Source: Alphaproteobacteria bacterium (GTDB taxonomy: Bacteria; Pseudomonadota; Alphaproteobacteria; CACIAM-22H2). Taken from it: 64,000 bases of DNA. The notes beneath the pieces are model-generated. The model did not search any database. It had not been told where the DNA came from and saw nothing but the letters and a program-made list of their open reading frames with translations. Shown here one piece after another: positions 25,711-33,854 of the stretch (positions are counted from its first letter, which is position 1; each line of letters starts with the position of its first letter). The stretch spans positions 1 through 64,000 of the forward strand of contig JAEULA010000093.1 of assembly GCA_016793165.1 (NCBI GenBank), given 5' to 3'. A program made the translations under genes and the position numbers.

Positions 25711-28194
25711 ATGCCTTTCACGATCGACGAACCGGCCACGGACCGCTTCCACGCGCGCCCATCGCAGCGCGTCGACGATGATGTGGCCGCGGCGCGCGCC
25801 GTCGGCGGGGCGGCATACAGGTTGCATTACTTGTGGCCGTTCGTCGGACTCGTTCCGCTCGTCGCCTTCGCGCTGAGCATGATCGCGATCGTCGAACGCC
25901 AGCATCGCGACGAGATCGCGGTCCGCCTGTCGAGCAACCTGGCGGAGCTTGCACACGACGCGGGCAAGGCGCTCGAGCTCGAGGTGAGCCGGGTGAAGAT
26001 CGTCGCCGCAGCAGCGATGCTGCGCCAGCAAGACTGGCCGGCCCTGGTCGCACGGCTGCCCGCCTGGCGCCGCGAGAACTCGCATTGGCGCAACATCGTA
26101 GTGACGCGGGACGACCGCGTCGTCTTCGATCTCCAGCACTATCCCGAGACCGGCGGCCCCGAACCGCGCGAGACGCCGACGGGATCCGCCACGCCGCCCG
26201 TGAGGCTGTCGTCGCGCAACGAGCTGGTCGTCACGACGACGACGACGGCCCTCGACGGGTCGACGCTGGTCGTGGCGGCATACCTCGACACGACCCGGCT
26301 GGACGATGCTGTCGCGCTCCACGCCATGCCGAAGGACTGGATCGCGACGGTCGTCGACCAAGACAAACGCATCGTCGCGCGCAGCTCGAACATCGCGCAG
26401 CTGCGCGGCACCGTGAACACCGCCGAGTTCGGCCTCGCACGGCCCAGCGAGATCGCGGCGCCGCTCCCGGTGACGACCGCCGACGGGCTGCCCGCGATCG
26501 GCGTCCGGCGCTCGCTCGCGATCGAGGGCTGGTCCGCGCGGGTCTCGGCGCCGGAGGGCGCCGGGATCGCCAGCTTCGAGATCGCGAGCGATGCGGCGAA
26601 GTTTGCTGCCGCCGTGTCGATCCTCGCGAGCGTCGCGCTGCTGGCGCTCGCAAGCCTCGACTTGCGACGCCGGCTGCGCAACGAGAGCGAGTCGGCGCGG
26701 CGCGCCGAGGTGAGCGAGGCGCACTACCGCGACGGCGTCGAGGGGATGGCTGACGGCTTCGCGATCTGGGATTCCCGCGACCGGTTGCAGGCCTGGAATT
26801 CTCGGGTGCTCGAACTCGTGCCGGAGTTCCGCAACGCCTTCGCCGTCGGCGCCGCCCGTGTCGACGTCACGCGCCGGATCGGCCAAGTGCTGCATCGCGC
26901 CATGTCCGACCAGGCGGTCGAAGCCTGGGCAGCGCGTCAGCGTGCCCTGATCGACAGCGGCGGTGAGCCGGTGCTCCTCGAGGTCGGACTGCGCTGGGTC
27001 GAGGTGACGGCGACGGCGACCCGCAGCGGCGGCCGCGTCACGCGGCTCCGCGACGTCACCGCGGAGGTGCTCGCCCGGATGCAGCGCGCGGACAGCGAGC
27101 GGCGTCTGACCGAACTGGCCGAGATCGCCTCCGACTGGTTTTGGGAGACCGATGCCGATCACCGCTTCATAAGCTTCTGGTACGGACCGCGCTCGGGCTA
27201 TCGGCACTCGACCCTGATGATCGGCCGGACCCGGGTCGAGTGGGCGCAGCTCAGCGGCATGACTCAATTGGACGACTTTCGCGCGCTCGAGGCCGCCATG
27301 ACGCGGCACGAGGAGATCCGCGGCATGGTCCTCGCCTTCCCGGACGGCACCCCGCGCTGGATGGAGATCAATGCCAGGCCGCGCCTCGACGCCACCGGCA
27401 CGTTTCTGGGCTATCGCGGCACCGGCCGCGACATCACCGACCTGCGCGAACAACGGCGCAAGCTCGAGGACGCCCTGGTCTCGAAACGCGACGCCGAGGA
27501 GATGCAGCTGCGCTTCGTGTCGATGGCGAGCCACGAATTCCGCACGCCGCTCGCGGTGATCGACGGCGCGGCGCAACGCATGCTGGCGCAACCGGAGGGC
27601 GCGGCGGCGCCCGCCCGCAAGCGCCTCGACCGCATCCGCGGCGCGGTGGCGCAGATGACCTCGATCATCGACCGCACGCTGTCGAGCGCCCGCATCGAGG
27701 CGGGCCGGATCGAGCTGAATCGCGAGCGGCTCGACCTGCGCGCGATCGTCGATGGCGCCCGGGCCCGCCAGAGCCAGCTTTCGCCCGAGTTCACATTTGT
27801 CACCGATATCCTCGCCGAGCCGGCGTCGATCGTCGGCGACCGGGCGCTGCTCGACCAGGTCTTCACCAACCTGCTGTCGAACGCCGTGAAGTACTCGGGA
27901 CCGTCGCGCCGCATCGAGCTGGCCGTCACGGCGGCGGGCGACGGATGGAGCGTGGCTATCCGCGACCACGGCGTCGGGGTCCCGGCCGAGGAACTGCCCA
28001 AGCTGTTCACCCGATTCTTCCGCGCCCGCACCGCGATGGGGATACCCGGAACCGGCGTCGGGCTGCATCTGGTCGCGGAACTCGTGGGCCTTCACGGCGG
28101 CCGCATCGACGTCACCTCGGCCGTCGGCGCCGGAACCACATTCACCGTGTGGCTGCCGGCCGATGCCGACGCGGCGATCCGCCGGGCGGTCTGA
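25711..28194 (+). CDS. PAS-domain sensor histidine kinase
   Basis: 827 residues. A transmembrane helix at about 43-62, a periplasmic region of roughly 230 residues (with the pattern of a double-Cache sensor) and a second helix at about 297-317 give an extracytoplasmic sensor. A cytoplasmic part follows with one or two PAS-like regions (DGFAIWDSRDRLQAWN; IASDWFWETDADHRF with GYRGTGRDITDL). The kinase core has the H box SMASHEFRTPLAV with H608, the N box NLLSNAVKYS, and G boxes GVGVP and GTGVGLHLV. No receiver domain is fused. It is divergent from the Spy-like gene and 120 bases before an OmpR-type regulator, its most likely local partner, though that regulator is also coupled to another kinase. 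Confidence 0.92.
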   Translation: MPFTIDEPATDRFHARPSQRVDDDVAAARAVGGAAYRLHYLWPFVGLVPLVAFALSMIAIVERQHRDEIAVRLSSNLAELAHDAGKALELEVSRVKIVAAAAMLRQQDWPALVARLPAWRRENSHWRNIVVTRDDRVVFDLQHYPETGGPEPRETPTGSATPPVRLSSRNELVVTTTTTALDGSTLVVAAYLDTTRLDDAVALHAMPKDWIATVVDQDKRIVARSSNIAQLRGTVNTAEFGLARPSEIAAPLPVTTADGLPAIGVRRSLAIEGWSARVSAPEGAGIASFEIASDAAKFAAAVSILASVALLALASLDLRRRLRNESESARRAEVSEAHYRDGVEGMADGFAIWDSRDRLQAWNSRVLELVPEFRNAFAVGAARVDVTRRIGQVLHRAMSDQAVEAWAARQRALIDSGGEPVLLEVGLRWVEVTATATRSGGRVTRLRDVTAEVLARMQRADSERRLTELAEIASDWFWETDADHRFISFWYGPRSGYRHSTLMIGRTRVEWAQLSGMTQLDDFRALEAAMTRHEEIRGMVLAFPDGTPRWMEINARPRLDATGTFLGYRGTGRDITDLREQRRKLEDALVSKRDAEEMQLRFVSMASHEFRTPLAVIDGAAQRMLAQPEGAAAPARKRLDRIRGAVAQMTSIIDRTLSSARIEAGRIELNRERLDLRAIVDGARARQSQLSPEFTFVTDILAEPASIVGDRALLDQVFTNLLSNAVKYSGPSRRIELAVTAAGDGWSVAIRDHGVGVPAEELPKLFTRFFRARTAMGIPGTGVGLHLVAELVGLHGGRIDVTSAVGAGTTFTVWLPADADAAIRRAV

Positions 28195-28251
28195 CCCGGC
28201 GCAAGGGTCGAGCGCGCGATCCGCGCGACGTCTCGCCGCGGGGGCGCGTCG

Positions 28252-28291
28252 GGTGTAACACGTGGTTACACCGCCCACGCTGTAACGGCGG
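28252..28291 (+). promoter_or_regulatory. Probable autoregulatory operator of the OmpR-type regulator (TGTAAC palindrome plus third half-site)
   Basis: GGTGTAAC (28252-28259) and GTTACACC (28265-28272) are perfect 8-base inverted arms around ACGTG. A third half-site lies in TGTAACGGCGG (28281-28291), just before the GGAGG ribosome-binding site at 28295-28299. Start-site proximity (24-63 bases upstream of the ATG) suits autoregulation. CpxR/OmpR-type regulators bind GTAA-containing repeats in other bacteria, which makes the neighbouring regulator the obvious candidate. Confidence 0.55.
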
Positions 28292-28314
28292 ATTGGAGGC
28301 GCTAGGTTCGCGCC

Positions 28315-29031
28315 ATGAATCGCCTGCCTCATGTCCTCATCGTCGACGACGACCACGAGATCCGGCGCCTCGTCGGGCGCTTCCTCACCGAGAACGGCAT
28401 GCGCGCGACGGCGGTGCGCGACACCAAGGAAGCGGATGCGGCGATCGATTCGGGCCGGGTCGATCTCGTCGTGCTCGATCTCATGCTGCCCGGCGAGGAC
28501 GGCCTGTCCTACGCGCGGCGACTGCGCCAGCGCGCGGCGACGCCGATCCTGATGCTGACCGCGCGCGGCGACGACACCGACCGCATCGTCGGGCTCGAGC
28601 TCGGCGCCGACGACTATCTCGGCAAGCCGTTCAATCCGCGCGAGCTGCTCGCGCGCATCCGCGCCGTGCTGCGCCGGACCGCCGACCAGAAGCCGGGGCC
28701 GTCGCGCGCGCGCCTGCGGCGCTTCGCCGGCTGGCGGCTCGACATCGTTCGCCGCGAGCTCACGCGGCCGGACGGCGCGCTGGTGCCGATGACCGACACC
28801 GAGTTCGACCTGCTCTGCGCGTTCGTCGACAACCCGCAGCGCGTGATGTCGCGCGACCAGCTCCTCGACATGCTGCGCGGCCGCGAGGCGCAGCTCTTCG
28901 ACCGCTCGATCGACGTCGCGGTCATGCGGTTGCGCCGGAAGATCGAGCCCAATCCGGCGCAGCCGACCCTGATCAAGACGATCCGCAACGGCGGCTACGT
29001 CCTGACCGCGGACGTCGAGGGCGAGGAATGA
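28315..29031 (+). CDS. OmpR/PhoB-family response regulator
   Basis: 238 residues. The receiver domain has the acidic pocket D11-D12-D13, phospho-acceptor D55 (VVLDLMLPGEDG), the T/S position LMLTARGDD and the conserved Lys in DYLGKPF. A winged-helix DNA-binding domain follows (about 140-235), with LTRPDGALVPMTDTEFDLL and SIDVAVMRLRRKIEPNP, typical of the OmpR/PhoB class. Its stop overlaps the start of the next kinase gene by four bases (ATGA), so the two are translationally coupled. The upstream palindrome suggests autoregulation. Confidence 0.95.
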   Translation: MNRLPHVLIVDDDHEIRRLVGRFLTENGMRATAVRDTKEADAAIDSGRVDLVVLDLMLPGEDGLSYARRLRQRAATPILMLTARGDDTDRIVGLELGADDYLGKPFNPRELLARIRAVLRRTADQKPGPSRARLRRFAGWRLDIVRRELTRPDGALVPMTDTEFDLLCAFVDNPQRVMSRDQLLDMLRGREAQLFDRSIDVAVMRLRRKIEPNPAQPTLIKTIRNGGYVLTADVEGEE

Positions 29032-30437
29032 GCCGGTTCGGCCTGCTGCGCGGCACCGCCGCTCGGATCGCGCTGCTCGCCATCGCCGGCATGATCGGAG
29101 CGCAGCTCCTGTCGGTCGTCGTCGCGCTGCTGCTGCGGCCGACCGAGGTGCGCGTGTTCTCGATCCCCTGGCTCGCCGAGCGCGCCGGGGAGATCGCGCG
29201 CGAGACCTTCGCGCGCCCGGCCGGCCAGCGCGCCGCCTATCTGCGCGCGCGCCCCGAGGAGCAGGATCTCGAGTTCGTCCTGGCGCCGAACTGGGCGCCC
29301 GCCGACGACGGGATGCGCCGGCGCGGCGTGGGCCGCCTCCAGCGCGCGCTCAACGAGCGCCTGCCCGAGGGATTCCAGGCGATCGTCGAGTACCACGGCC
29401 ATTACCGGAGCCGCTTCAACCTCGCCGGCGAGGGTCAGGTGACGCGCATTCCGCCCGTCACCAACGCCCCCAACGAGACCGGTCTGGACGCTTTCGTGCC
29501 GGCGGGATTCTTCATGGCGATCCGCGGCCCGGACCAGACCTGGCTGCTGATCTCCGCCGAGCAGTGGGAGGCCTGGCGCGATCCGAGCATCCTCGTGACT
29601 TGGCTCCTCGGCATCGCGGCCGCGGGCACGCTGGTCGCGTGGTGGGCCGCGCGGCGCATCGCCCGCCCGCTCGAAGCCCTCGCCCGCGAGGCGACGCGCG
29701 CCGGCGCCGGGCTGGAGCCCGACTTCGCGCCTGCGCCCGGGGCGCCGCGCGAGGTCGGCTCGATCGCGGTGGCGCTGGACGAGATGCGCGGCCGCCTCAC
29801 GCGTTTCCTCGACGACCGCACGCGCATGCTGGCCGCGGTGAGCCACGACCTGCGCACGCCGCTGACCCGCCTGCGGCTTCGCGCCGAGGGCATCGGCGAT
29901 CCCGAGGAGCAGGCGAAGGCGCTCGCGGACATCGCCGAGATGGAGCACATGATCATCGAGACGCTGGCCTTCGCGCGCGCCGACGCGCTCGACACGCCGG
30001 CGCAGCGCTTCGACCTGGCGGCGCTGGTCCAGAGCCTGGTCGACGAGCGCACCGACATCGGCGCCGACGCCAGCTATGACGGGCCGCAGAGCCTGGTGAT
30101 CGAGGGTCGTGCCGGCGCGCTGAAGCGGGCCATCGCGAACCTGATCGACAACGCCATCGCCTATGGCGGCCGCGCCGAGGTGACGCTGGCCGCCACGCCG
30201 AGCGGGTTCGACCTCGCGATCCGCGACGACGGCCCGGGCATTCCGCCCGCCGAGCTCGAGGCCGTGTTCCGGCCCTTCTACCGGCTGGATACCTCGCGCT
30301 CGCGCGATACCGGCGGCGCGGGGCTGGGTCTCGCGCTCGCCCGCGACATCGCCCGCGGCCATGGCGGCGACATCGTGCTGGCCAACCGGCCGCCGCACGG
30401 GCTCGAGGCGAAGCTGGCGCTGCCGCGCCTGGCCTGA
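29028..30437 (+). CDS. EnvZ-like sensor histidine kinase
   Basis: 469 residues beginning within the regulator's stop codon. Layout: transmembrane helix at about 12-35, a periplasmic domain of some 140 residues, a second helix at about 187-210, a HAMP segment (ARRIARPLEALAREA), then the H box AAVSHDLRTPLTRLRLR with H273, N box NLIDNAIAYGG, and G boxes DDGPGIPP and GAGLGLALA. The size and H-box context resemble EnvZ. The signal it senses is not evident. Together with the upstream regulator it is a complete two-component system; the PAS kinase upstream may be a second input. Confidence 0.94.
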   Translation: MSRFGLLRGTAARIALLAIAGMIGAQLLSVVVALLLRPTEVRVFSIPWLAERAGEIARETFARPAGQRAAYLRARPEEQDLEFVLAPNWAPADDGMRRRGVGRLQRALNERLPEGFQAIVEYHGHYRSRFNLAGEGQVTRIPPVTNAPNETGLDAFVPAGFFMAIRGPDQTWLLISAEQWEAWRDPSILVTWLLGIAAAGTLVAWWAARRIARPLEALAREATRAGAGLEPDFAPAPGAPREVGSIAVALDEMRGRLTRFLDDRTRMLAAVSHDLRTPLTRLRLRAEGIGDPEEQAKALADIAEMEHMIIETLAFARADALDTPAQRFDLAALVQSLVDERTDIGADASYDGPQSLVIEGRAGALKRAIANLIDNAIAYGGRAEVTLAATPSGFDLAIRDDGPGIPPAELEAVFRPFYRLDTSRSRDTGGAGLGLALARDIARGHGGDIVLANRPPHGLEAKLALPRLA

Positions 30438-30494
30438 GCGGCCCGGCGCGCGTCGCGACCGCGCGGCGCGCGACATCCTCGATCACGGCGGCCG

Positions 30495-31424
30495 TCAGCT
30501 GCGCGCCAGGCGCAGCGCGGGATGGAGCAATCCCTCGGCGGCCATATCGAAGGGATGGACGCGGCCGAAATACTCGTTCGCGCGCCAGGCCTGCTCGTCC
30601 TCGACCCAGTCGAACCAGGGCGCGAAGCCGAGGACGAGATGGATGCGCATCGTGCGCGTCGGTCCGGCACAGAACACGCGGTGCGCACGATGCGTATCCC
30701 AGGTGTAGGCGTAGCCCGGCGCCAGGTGGTAAGGCGCCTCGCCCGCCATCTGGAAGACGAAGTTCGGGTCGGTGACCAGCGGGATGTTCAGGCGCAGGTT
30801 CTCGAACACCGGCTCGTCGCGGTGCCATCCCTCCCGCGCCAGATAGCTCCGATCGGTCGCATCGACATCCGCACCTGGGATGATGCCGATGCGGCTGCGC
30901 ACCAGCGTGCGGGTGAAGCCGTCGATGAAGCGGCCGAGCTCGCCGTGCCGCGACGCAGGGGTACGGGTCCGGAAGCCGTAGGTGTCGAAATAGGAATCGC
31001 GCAGCCGCGCATGGCCTTGCGTGGCGCTCCAGTAGAACGCTTCGCGGGAATTGCGCGGCGTGCCGAGCGTGCTCGCATGCGGATCGAGCGCGTCCTGATG
31101 CGCGGGATTCCAGGTCAGCGAGATGCCGCCATAGCTGCGGCTCTCGCCCTCGGCGTGGCGCCATCCGCGGAACCCGATCTCGGCGGCGAGCGTCGTCGCC
31201 GACGCGGTCAGCGCCGCGACCAGCTCGGGCTCCAGCGCGTACATGTAGCGGCTGCGGCGTCCGGTCCGCGGCCGCACCGTCGCGACGAGCCGGTCGTAGT
31301 CGCTCACCGCGCGGATGTACTGGAACACAGTCATCGCCGGCGGCACGTCCGCCGCCAAGATCAGCGGTCCCCGCTCCGCTGGTCGCGAAGCCGCTTCCTC
31401 GATGGCCGGCACGTCGTCTCGCAT
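30495..31424 (-). CDS. Aspartyl/asparaginyl beta-hydroxylase-like 2-oxoglutarate oxygenase
   Basis: 309 residues from the ATG at 31424, preceded by a GGAGGGGG site; an ATG further upstream in the frame has no such site. The C-terminal half has the double-stranded beta-helix pattern of AspH-type enzymes: H201-R-D203 (EGWHRDEPVFENLRLNIPL), then W/YxxDxxxxHRVF with H248, and R260 (TMRIHLVLGF) as the probable 2-oxoglutarate contact. The spacing (47 residues between the histidines, then 12 to the Arg) is close to that of AspH (46 and 10). Fe(II)/2-oxoglutarate-dependent hydroxylation is expected; the substrate could be a small molecule or a protein. The gene is convergent with the EnvZ-like kinase and appears to stand alone. 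Confidence 0.75.
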   Translation of the reverse strand: MRDDVPAIEEAASRPAERGPLILAADVPPAMTVFQYIRAVSDYDRLVATVRPRTGRRSRYMYALEPELVAALTASATTLAAEIGFRGWRHAEGESRSYGGISLTWNPAHQDALDPHASTLGTPRNSREAFYWSATQGHARLRDSYFDTYGFRTRTPASRHGELGRFIDGFTRTLVRSRIGIIPGADVDATDRSYLAREGWHRDEPVFENLRLNIPLVTDPNFVFQMAGEAPYHLAPGYAYTWDTHRAHRVFCAGPTRTMRIHLVLGFAPWFDWVEDEQAWRANEYFGRVHPFDMAAEGLLHPALRLARS

Positions 31425-31710
31425 TCCCCCTCCGATCGGCCCGCCCCCGCAGGCTCGGCGCCCATTGAGCCGGCGCCGTCCGGCAAGGCTCAAGACGTGC
31501 AGGCGGGATAGGCCGGCGGGCCTAAGCCCGGGTCAGGGTGTGGATGACCGGATGGTGGCGGTGCGACAGGCGCGCGCCGGCGCCATGACGACGCGCCCGC
31601 CGGGGCCGCGACGCGCGGATGACGATTGCGCGACGCCTCGGCGCGTTCACCCTCGGTAAAGCCGCGCGCCGCTCTACTGCCGCCTTCGCGACATCCGGAT
31701 CCCGCCGAAG

Positions 31711-32028
31711 ATGCATTTCGACAAGGCCCTGTCGATCACCCGGTCCTGGATCGAGCGCGGCGCCGCCGCGCCCGCGGCCTTCGATTCCGCCCTGATGATC
31801 GCGGCGACCTGCGACGCATCCGGCGCCGGCGATCCCGCCGCCGACGCGGCGGCGCAGGCCGAGGCCCTCCGCCGGCTCGCGCAGGCCGCGCGGCGTGCCA
31901 TCCCGTCGATCGACGTCATCGCGACGCGCGACGAGGCCAAGCTCGGCCTGCGCGCCGTCGCGGAGCTCGAGCGCCGCGCGGTGGCGCTCGAAAGCCGGGA
32001 GACCGGCGCGGGGTTCCGCGCGGCGTGA
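31711..32028 (+). CDS. Hypothetical small helical protein
   Basis: 105 residues with no family I recognise. The sequence is Ala/Arg-rich with predicted helices throughout (KALSITRSWIERGAAAP, AEALRRLAQAARRAIPSID, LGLRAVAELERRAVALESRE) and no signal or membrane segment. There is no clear ribosome-binding site. Codon use is like neighbouring genes, with G/C at third positions, which supports a real gene but does not prove it in such GC-rich DNA. Its stop is 10 bases from the convergent thiD stop. The 286 bases upstream, to the oxygenase gene start, hold no recognisable element. Confidence 0.55.
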   Translation: MHFDKALSITRSWIERGAAAPAAFDSALMIAATCDASGAGDPAADAAAQAEALRRLAQAARRAIPSIDVIATRDEAKLGLRAVAELERRAVALESRETGAGFRAA

Positions 32029-32038
32029 CCCGCGGGGC

Positions 32039-32845
32039 TCAGCCGCGCGGCCACCAGGCGTGGAAGTGGTGGACCGGGCCGTGGCCGTGGCCGACGGCGA
32101 GTTCGTCGGCCGCGGCGATCGCCGCCGAGAGATAGGTCTTCGCCGCCCGGATCGCGTCGATCGGCGAGCGCTCGCGCGGCAGCAGCGCGGCGATCGCCGC
32201 GGACAGCGTGCAGCCCGTGCCATGCGTGTTGCGCGTCGCGATCCGCGGCGCGTGCAGCTCGACCTGCCGTTCGCCGTCGTCGACGATGTCGATGCTCTCG
32301 GCGCCGGCAAGATGCCCGCCCTTCAGCATGACGAGCCGCGGCCCGAGCGCATGGAGACGGCGCGCCACGCCGCGCATCGCCTCGAGGCTCGCGGCGGCGG
32401 GCTCGCCGAGCAGATCCGCCGCCTCGGGCAGGTTCGGCGTCAGGACCTCCGCCATCGGCACGAGGCGTCGCCGCAGGGCGGCGACGGCGGCGGCGGCGAG
32501 CAGCCGGTCGCCGCTCTTTGCGACCATGACCGGATCGACCACGAGCCGCTTCACGCCGTGGCGATGCAGGCGATCGGCGACCGTCTCGACGATCTCCGCG
32601 GTGCCGAGCATGCCGATCTTGACGGCATCGATGCGCAGATCGGCGAACAGCGTGTCGATCTGCTCGGCGATGAAGCCGGGCGGAACGGGATGGACGCCGG
32701 CGACCATGCGCGTGTTCTGCGCGGTGAGCGCCGTGACGACGCCGGTGCCGTAGGCCCCGAGCGCCGAGAACGCCTTCAGATCGGCAAGCACGCCGGCCCC
32801 GCCGGACGGATCGACGCCGGCGATCGAGAGCACATGGGGGATCAT
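32039..32845 (-). CDS. thiD: Hydroxymethylpyrimidine/phosphomethylpyrimidine kinase
   Basis: 268 residues from the ATG at 32845 (MIPHVLSIAGVDPSGGAGV). The ribokinase-like fold of ThiD is clear: SIAGVDPSGGAGVLADLKAF at the N-terminus, VKIGMLGTAEIV, LVVDPVMVAKSG, and the anion hole/ATP region TRNTHGTGCTLSAAIA near the C-terminus. ThiD phosphorylates hydroxymethylpyrimidine twice to provide the pyrimidine half of thiamine. No other thiamine gene is adjacent. The ThDP enzyme at 6.8 kb would depend on the cofactor. I looked for a thiamine riboswitch in the 170 bases upstream and saw none. Confidence 0.94.
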   Translation of the reverse strand: MIPHVLSIAGVDPSGGAGVLADLKAFSALGAYGTGVVTALTAQNTRMVAGVHPVPPGFIAEQIDTLFADLRIDAVKIGMLGTAEIVETVADRLHRHGVKRLVVDPVMVAKSGDRLLAAAAVAALRRRLVPMAEVLTPNLPEAADLLGEPAAASLEAMRGVARRLHALGPRLVMLKGGHLAGAESIDIVDDGERQVELHAPRIATRNTHGTGCTLSAAIAALLPRERSPIDAIRAAKTYLSAAIAAADELAVGHGHGPVHHFHAWWPRG

Positions 32846-33015
32846 GCGACCCGGATAGGCCACGAGTCCGACGAGCGTCAATCGCGGACGTGCCGCGGGC
32901 TCGGGCGATGGGCGATGGGCACGCGGCGCGCTTGCCTCCCCTCGCGATCACCCGCAATCTCCGGCGCTTCACGGCCGGCGTCGTGCCGGCATCTCGTCCC
33001 GGAGGGAATTCGTCC

Positions 33016-33774
33016 ATGTCCACCACCGCCAAGATCGCTCTCGTCACCGGTGCCGGCAGCGGGGTCGGCAAGCATTCCGCGCTCGCGCTGATGAAGGCCG
33101 GCTACGCGGTGGTCCTGGCCGGCCGGCGCAAGGACGCGCTCGAGCAGACCGCCGCCGAGGGCAAGGCGTCGGGTGCGCGCTCGCTCGTGGTGCCCACCGA
33201 CGTCGCCGACCCGGCGTCGGTCAAGGCGCTGTTCGCCAAGGTGAAGGACGGCTTCGGACGCCTGGACGTGCTGTTCAACAACGCCGGTGTGAATGCGCCG
33301 GGGATCCCGCTCGAGGACCTCAGCCTCGAGCAGTGGAAGACCGTCGTCGACATCAACCTGACCGGCGTCTTCCTCTGTGCCCAGGAGGCCTTCCGGCTGA
33401 TGAAGAGCCAGGACCCGCGCGGCGGCCGGATCATCAACAACGGCTCGATCTCGGCGCATGTGCCGCGTCCGAACTCGGCCCCCTACACCGCGACCAAGCA
33501 CGCGGTCCAGGGCCTGACCAAGTCGCTGTCGCTCGACGGCCGCAAGTACGACATCGCATGCGGCCAGATCGACATCGGCAACGCCGCGACGGAGATGGCC
33601 GCGCGGATGGCCAAGGGCGTGCCGCAGGCCAACGGCGAGATCGCGGTCGAGCCGCTGATGGACGTCGAGGCGGTGGCGCAGTCGGTCGTGCACATGGCGG
33701 GCCTGCCGCTCTCTGCCAACGTCCTGTTCATGACGGTGATGGCGACCAAGATGCCCTTCGTCGGCCGCGGCTGA
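33016..33774 (+). CDS. Short-chain dehydrogenase/reductase
   Basis: 252 residues from an ATG with GGAGGGAA 8-15 bases upstream. Classical SDR features: NAD(P)-binding TGAGSGVGKHSALAL (TGxxxGxG), the NNAG motif in VLFNNAGVNAPG, and the catalytic triad Ser in NNGSISAH, Tyr and Lys in YTATKHAVQG. The arginines in AGRRKDALEQ after the second strand suggest NADP preference. The substrate is unknown, and the gene has no close partner; it is divergent from thiD. Confidence 0.93.
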   Translation: MSTTAKIALVTGAGSGVGKHSALALMKAGYAVVLAGRRKDALEQTAAEGKASGARSLVVPTDVADPASVKALFAKVKDGFGRLDVLFNNAGVNAPGIPLEDLSLEQWKTVVDINLTGVFLCAQEAFRLMKSQDPRGGRIINNGSISAHVPRPNSAPYTATKHAVQGLTKSLSLDGRKYDIACGQIDIGNAATEMAARMAKGVPQANGEIAVEPLMDVEAVAQSVVHMAGLPLSANVLFMTVMATKMPFVGRG

Positions 33775-33854
33775 GCGCCCGGCCGCGCGAAGGCTTAACG
33801 TCCGCTTAGGAACGCGCGACTACGCTGCCGGCCCTCCGGTCGAGGGCCCGCAGG

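Noticed and set aside
27141..30437. Apparent 1098-residue kinase beginning within the PAS kinase gene
   Set aside because: Only the part from 29028 is a real protein (EnvZ-like kinase starting in the regulator's stop codon); the rest is shadow of two other genes.
32846..33015. Thiamine riboswitch upstream of thiD
   Set aside because: The conserved CUGAGA and related core elements are not visible in this stretch.
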